Shown one piece after another: positions 61,886-64,000 of a stretch of 64,000 bases of DNA. The notes beneath the pieces are model-generated. The model had not been told where the DNA came from. It ran no database searches and saw only the letters and a program-made list of their open reading frames with translations. This stretch comes from Buchananella hordeovulneris (lineage in GTDB: Bacteria > Actinomycetota > Actinomycetes > Actinomycetales > Actinomycetaceae), in NCBI RefSeq assembly GCF_001907235.1, contig NZ_MQVS01000003.1:62001-126000 (forward strand), in the 5' to 3' direction. Numbering within the stretch: position 1 is the stretch's first letter; the number at the start of each line of letters is the position of its first letter. A program made the position numbers and the translations under genes.

Positions 61886-62566
61886 TTAGGGGTGGTCTTT
61901 GGGGCGGGTGGCCCGGTGGGGGCGCTGGTCGGGGCGTTCGCCATCCAGGCCGGGCAGCTTCCCGGTCAGATAGTGGTCCAGAGTGGGGCCAACAAGCGCC
62001 GCCACCTGGGGAATCGGCAGCTCTGCCAGGGGCGACATACCCAGGATGTAGCGCGACGTCAGCAGGCCCAGCATCTGCGCTCCAAGCAGGCCCGCCCGCA
62101 CCGTGGCGTGCGGGCCGGGCAGGTGCGCCACCAATTGGGGGAGGAAAACCTCGCGAGCCACGTGCAGCAGGAGTTGGCGGGAGGGCTCGTGGGTGCCGAC
62201 GGCGCGCAGCAGTGCCAGGTAGCTCGGGCCGAGCTCGGGGTTTTCTATGGCGTTCAGGGCGGCGTGGACGTAGGCGGTGCCGGGGGAGGCCTCGGTGTCG
62301 GTGGGGGAGAACAGCAGCGTGGGCAGCCCCAGGGTGGTGAAGGCATCGGCGACGGCGGCGGCGAACAGCTCTTCCTTGCTGCCGAAGTAGTAGTGGACGA
62401 GCTTGCTGTCTACCCCCGCCGTCTGGGCGATCCGCCGGATGGAAGCCCCCTGGTAGCCGTGCGCACCGAAGACCTGGCGGGCGGCGGCCAGGATGGCGGT
62501 GTCGGGTTGCCCGCCGCGGGGACCGCGGCGGGCGCCGGGTTCGGGAGACTGCACTTCTTTTTTCAT
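61886..62566 (-). CDS. TetR-family regulator of an ABC exporter
   Basis: A 226-residue repressor. The helix-turn-helix is ASIRRIAQTAGVDSKLVHYYFGSKEELFAAAVADAF. The C-terminal domain (PGTAYVHAALNAIENPELGPSYLALLRAVGTHE) is of the TetR_C type often paired with ABC-2 transporters. The ATG at 62566 lacks a strong ribosome site. It is divergent from an ABC permease, and TATTTCA/TGAAATA operators lie between them. The drug or lipid it senses is unknown. Confidence 0.9.
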   Translation of the reverse strand: MKKEVQSPEPGARRGPRGGQPDTAILAAARQVFGAHGYQGASIRRIAQTAGVDSKLVHYYFGSKEELFAAAVADAFTTLGLPTLLFSPTDTEASPGTAYVHAALNAIENPELGPSYLALLRAVGTHEPSRQLLLHVAREVFLPQLVAHLPGPHATVRAGLLGAQMLGLLTSRYILGMSPLAELPIPQVAALVGPTLDHYLTGKLPGLDGERPDQRPHRATRPKDHP

Positions 62567-62576
62567 CACCCCAGCC

Positions 62577-62630
62577 TATTTCATTGAGTGAGGAAACGCG
62601 CTACAGTGTATTTCACTGGTCGATGAAATA
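62577..62630. promoter_or_regulatory. TetR operators between regulator and ABC genes
   Basis: The perfect inverted repeat TATTTCA-N8-TGAAATA (62609-62630) and a third TATTTCA at 62577-62583. The -10-like TACAGT (62602-62607) of the exporter lies between them, so bound repressor would cover the promoter and start site. Confidence 0.75.
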
Positions 62631-62641
62631 TGGAGGTGGGG

Positions 62642-63763
62642 ATGCTCGCCCTGATCATCAAGGAGTTCCGGGAGCTCGCCCGGGACCGCCGGACGCTCGT
62701 GCTCCTAGTGGCGCTGCCCGTCGTGCTGCTGACCGTTTTCGGCTACGCGGCCAATCTGAATGTCTCCCAACTCAAGGTCGCCGTCGTCGGGCCCGACGCG
62801 GCGGGCACCGCCCGCCAGCTGGAGGCCCACCCCAGCGCCGCCGAGCGTTTGCGCATCGTCGGCCAGCACCCGGCGGGCACCGACCCCGTGCCCCTGCTGC
62901 AGCGGCAAGAGGCCGACGTCGTGTTTGTCGCCGACTCAGCCAATCCGCATCTCCCGCTGGCTATGCGCAGCCATGTGCACGTCGACGGTGCCCGCTTGCT
63001 GGCCGCCGAAGCAGCCCAGGGCATCTTCGCCCGCCTGCTGGCGGCCGACCTTGCCCCCCACCTGGCGGCAGACCCCGACCTGGCGAGGCTGGCGGAGCTC
63101 GGCACCGCGGGAGCGCTGCCGCTAACCGTCCACTTCAACCCCGACCTGCGCACCTCCTGGGTCATGATCCCTGGCCTGATCGGCCTGGTGCTGTCGTTCG
63201 TGGGTACCATCATCACCTCCATCGGTTTGGTGCGAGAACGCGAGGCGGGTACCCTCGAACAGCTCGCCGTCATGCCGCTGCGGCCGAGTGCCATCATCCT
63301 GGGCAAGATCACCCCCTACCTGCTGTTGGCCCTCGCGGACATGGTCGTCATCACCGTCGTCGGCCGGGTGCTGTTCGACGTGCCGTTCGTCGGCAGCCTC
63401 GCCCTCTTCGCGTTCACCGCCGTCGTCTTTTGCTTCCTGGTGCTCGGCATCGGGGTCTTCGTCTCCTCGGTGTCGGGCACCACCGGGCAAGCCGTGCAAA
63501 GCGCCATCATGTTCGTGATGCCGCAGGTGCTCCTCTCCGGCCTCGTCTTTCCGCTGGAGGCCATGCCGCTTGGCATCCGGGCGCTCGGCTACTGTTTCCC
63601 CCTGACCTGGTTCATTGAGGTCGCCCACGGCCTTATGCTGCGCGGCGCCCCCGTCGGCCACCTGGCCTGGCCAGTGGGCGTCCTGACGGCGATGGCGGTC
63701 GTGTCCTTCGGGGCCGCGACGGTGCGCATGCGCTGGCTCCTCACGCACGGTGGTGCCCGGTGA
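62642..63763 (+). CDS. ABC-2 type transporter permease
   Basis: A 373-residue exporter membrane subunit. One N-terminal span (KEFRELARDRRTLVLLVALPVVLLTVFGYA), a large external domain (about 40-175), then five spans with FVGTIITSIGLVREREAGTLEQLAVMPLRPSAIILGKI, the typical ABC-2 loop. ATG 62642 is chosen since GGAGG lies just upstream. The stop overlaps the ATPase GTG as GTGA. Multidrug or lipid export is likely, by family. Confidence 0.9.
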   Translation: MLALIIKEFRELARDRRTLVLLVALPVVLLTVFGYAANLNVSQLKVAVVGPDAAGTARQLEAHPSAAERLRIVGQHPAGTDPVPLLQRQEADVVFVADSANPHLPLAMRSHVHVDGARLLAAEAAQGIFARLLAADLAPHLAADPDLARLAELGTAGALPLTVHFNPDLRTSWVMIPGLIGLVLSFVGTIITSIGLVREREAGTLEQLAVMPLRPSAIILGKITPYLLLALADMVVITVVGRVLFDVPFVGSLALFAFTAVVFCFLVLGIGVFVSSVSGTTGQAVQSAIMFVMPQVLLSGLVFPLEAMPLGIRALGYCFPLTWFIEVAHGLMLRGAPVGHLAWPVGVLTAMAVVSFGAATVRMRWLLTHGGAR

Positions 63764-64000
63764 TCGCCGTGCACGGCGCCACCGTCCGCTTCGGTCGCCA
63801 GGTGGCGCTGACAGCCTTCGCAGGCGCCTTTCCGGCTGGACAAGTCACCGTCCTCGTCGGTGCCGCCGGGGCGGGCAAGAGCACCGTGCTGCGGCTGCTG
63901 GCCGGGCAGGTCCTGGCCGAGGGGGAGCGGTGGCGACCGCCCAGCGGCGTTCGGCTTGGTTACCAGGCTGCGACCGGGGCGGGGTGGTCCCACCTGACGG
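63760..64000 (+). CDS. ABC transporter ATP-binding protein, N-terminal fragment
   Basis: The first 80 codons of an ABC ATPase that runs off the right edge. Walker A reads GAAGAGKST, preceded by AVHGATVRFGRQVALTAFAG. The GTG shares bases with the permease stop. It is the energy subunit for the exporter. Confidence 0.88.
   Translation, partial: MIAVHGATVRFGRQVALTAFAGAFPAGQVTVLVGAAGAGKSTVLRLLAGQVLAEGERWRPPSGVRLGYQAATGAGWSHLT

Overview
The window is high-GC, densely coded DNA with GTG starts, overlapping stop/start codons and several leaderless-type promoters. It reads as a chromosomal segment of an actinobacterium. The znu-zur-uppS, glyS, dusB, dgt-dnaG, ndgR-leuCD, gpsA-ddl and lysX genes are typical of Actinobacteria. 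The LAXTG wall anchor, HtaA haem-binding domains, lac/mal uptake and a secreted fucosidase suggest a host-associated member of the Actinomycetaceae. The family assignment is inference, not proven by the sequence.

Layout. 1-8300 is core: the end of uppS, a DedA-like protein, a Zur-controlled zinc ABC operon read leftward (znuA-znuC-znuB-zur-dedA) with a Zur box on the znuA promoter, then glnA, glyS and dusB read rightward. 8308-27536 is an accessory block between dusB and dgt, genes often close together in Actinobacteria. It holds a LacI regulator and lactose-type operon (binding protein, two permeases, LacZ), a FAD oxidoreductase/ferredoxin-reductase fusion with a divergent TetR regulator, a GH13 alpha-glucosidase with its LacI regulator, a malEFG-type transporter and a catalytically degenerate GH13 relative. 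Neither sugar transporter has its own ATPase. Two related arrays of inverted ~20-bp repeats flank the oxidoreductase/TetR module, and both lie between convergent genes.

27605-36050 returns to core genes (dgt, dnaG, tRNAs Met, Asn and Glu), interrupted by a 1389-residue secreted GH29 fucosidase with cell-wall-binding repeats. 36281-43466 is an iron-regulated haem acquisition locus: a DtxR/IdeR-type box, a 1337-residue wall-anchored protein with four HtaA domains and leucine-rich repeats, and hmuTUV. A GT4 glycosyltransferase follows.

44642-55509 holds ndgR-leuCD, murA, plsC-gpsA, a lipoprotein, ddl and a coupled feoA-feoB-nfu iron operon. 55506-61732 carries a small membrane protein, an ATP-grasp protein, a two-domain lysX (membrane lysyl transferase plus lysyl-tRNA synthetase), a DUF998-like membrane protein and an alpha/beta hydrolase. 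The right end is a TetR regulator divergent from an ABC-2 exporter that runs off the window.

The most unusual items are the paired inverted-repeat arrays, the desaturase/reductase fusion, the HtaA-LRR chimera and the GH13 pseudoenzyme.
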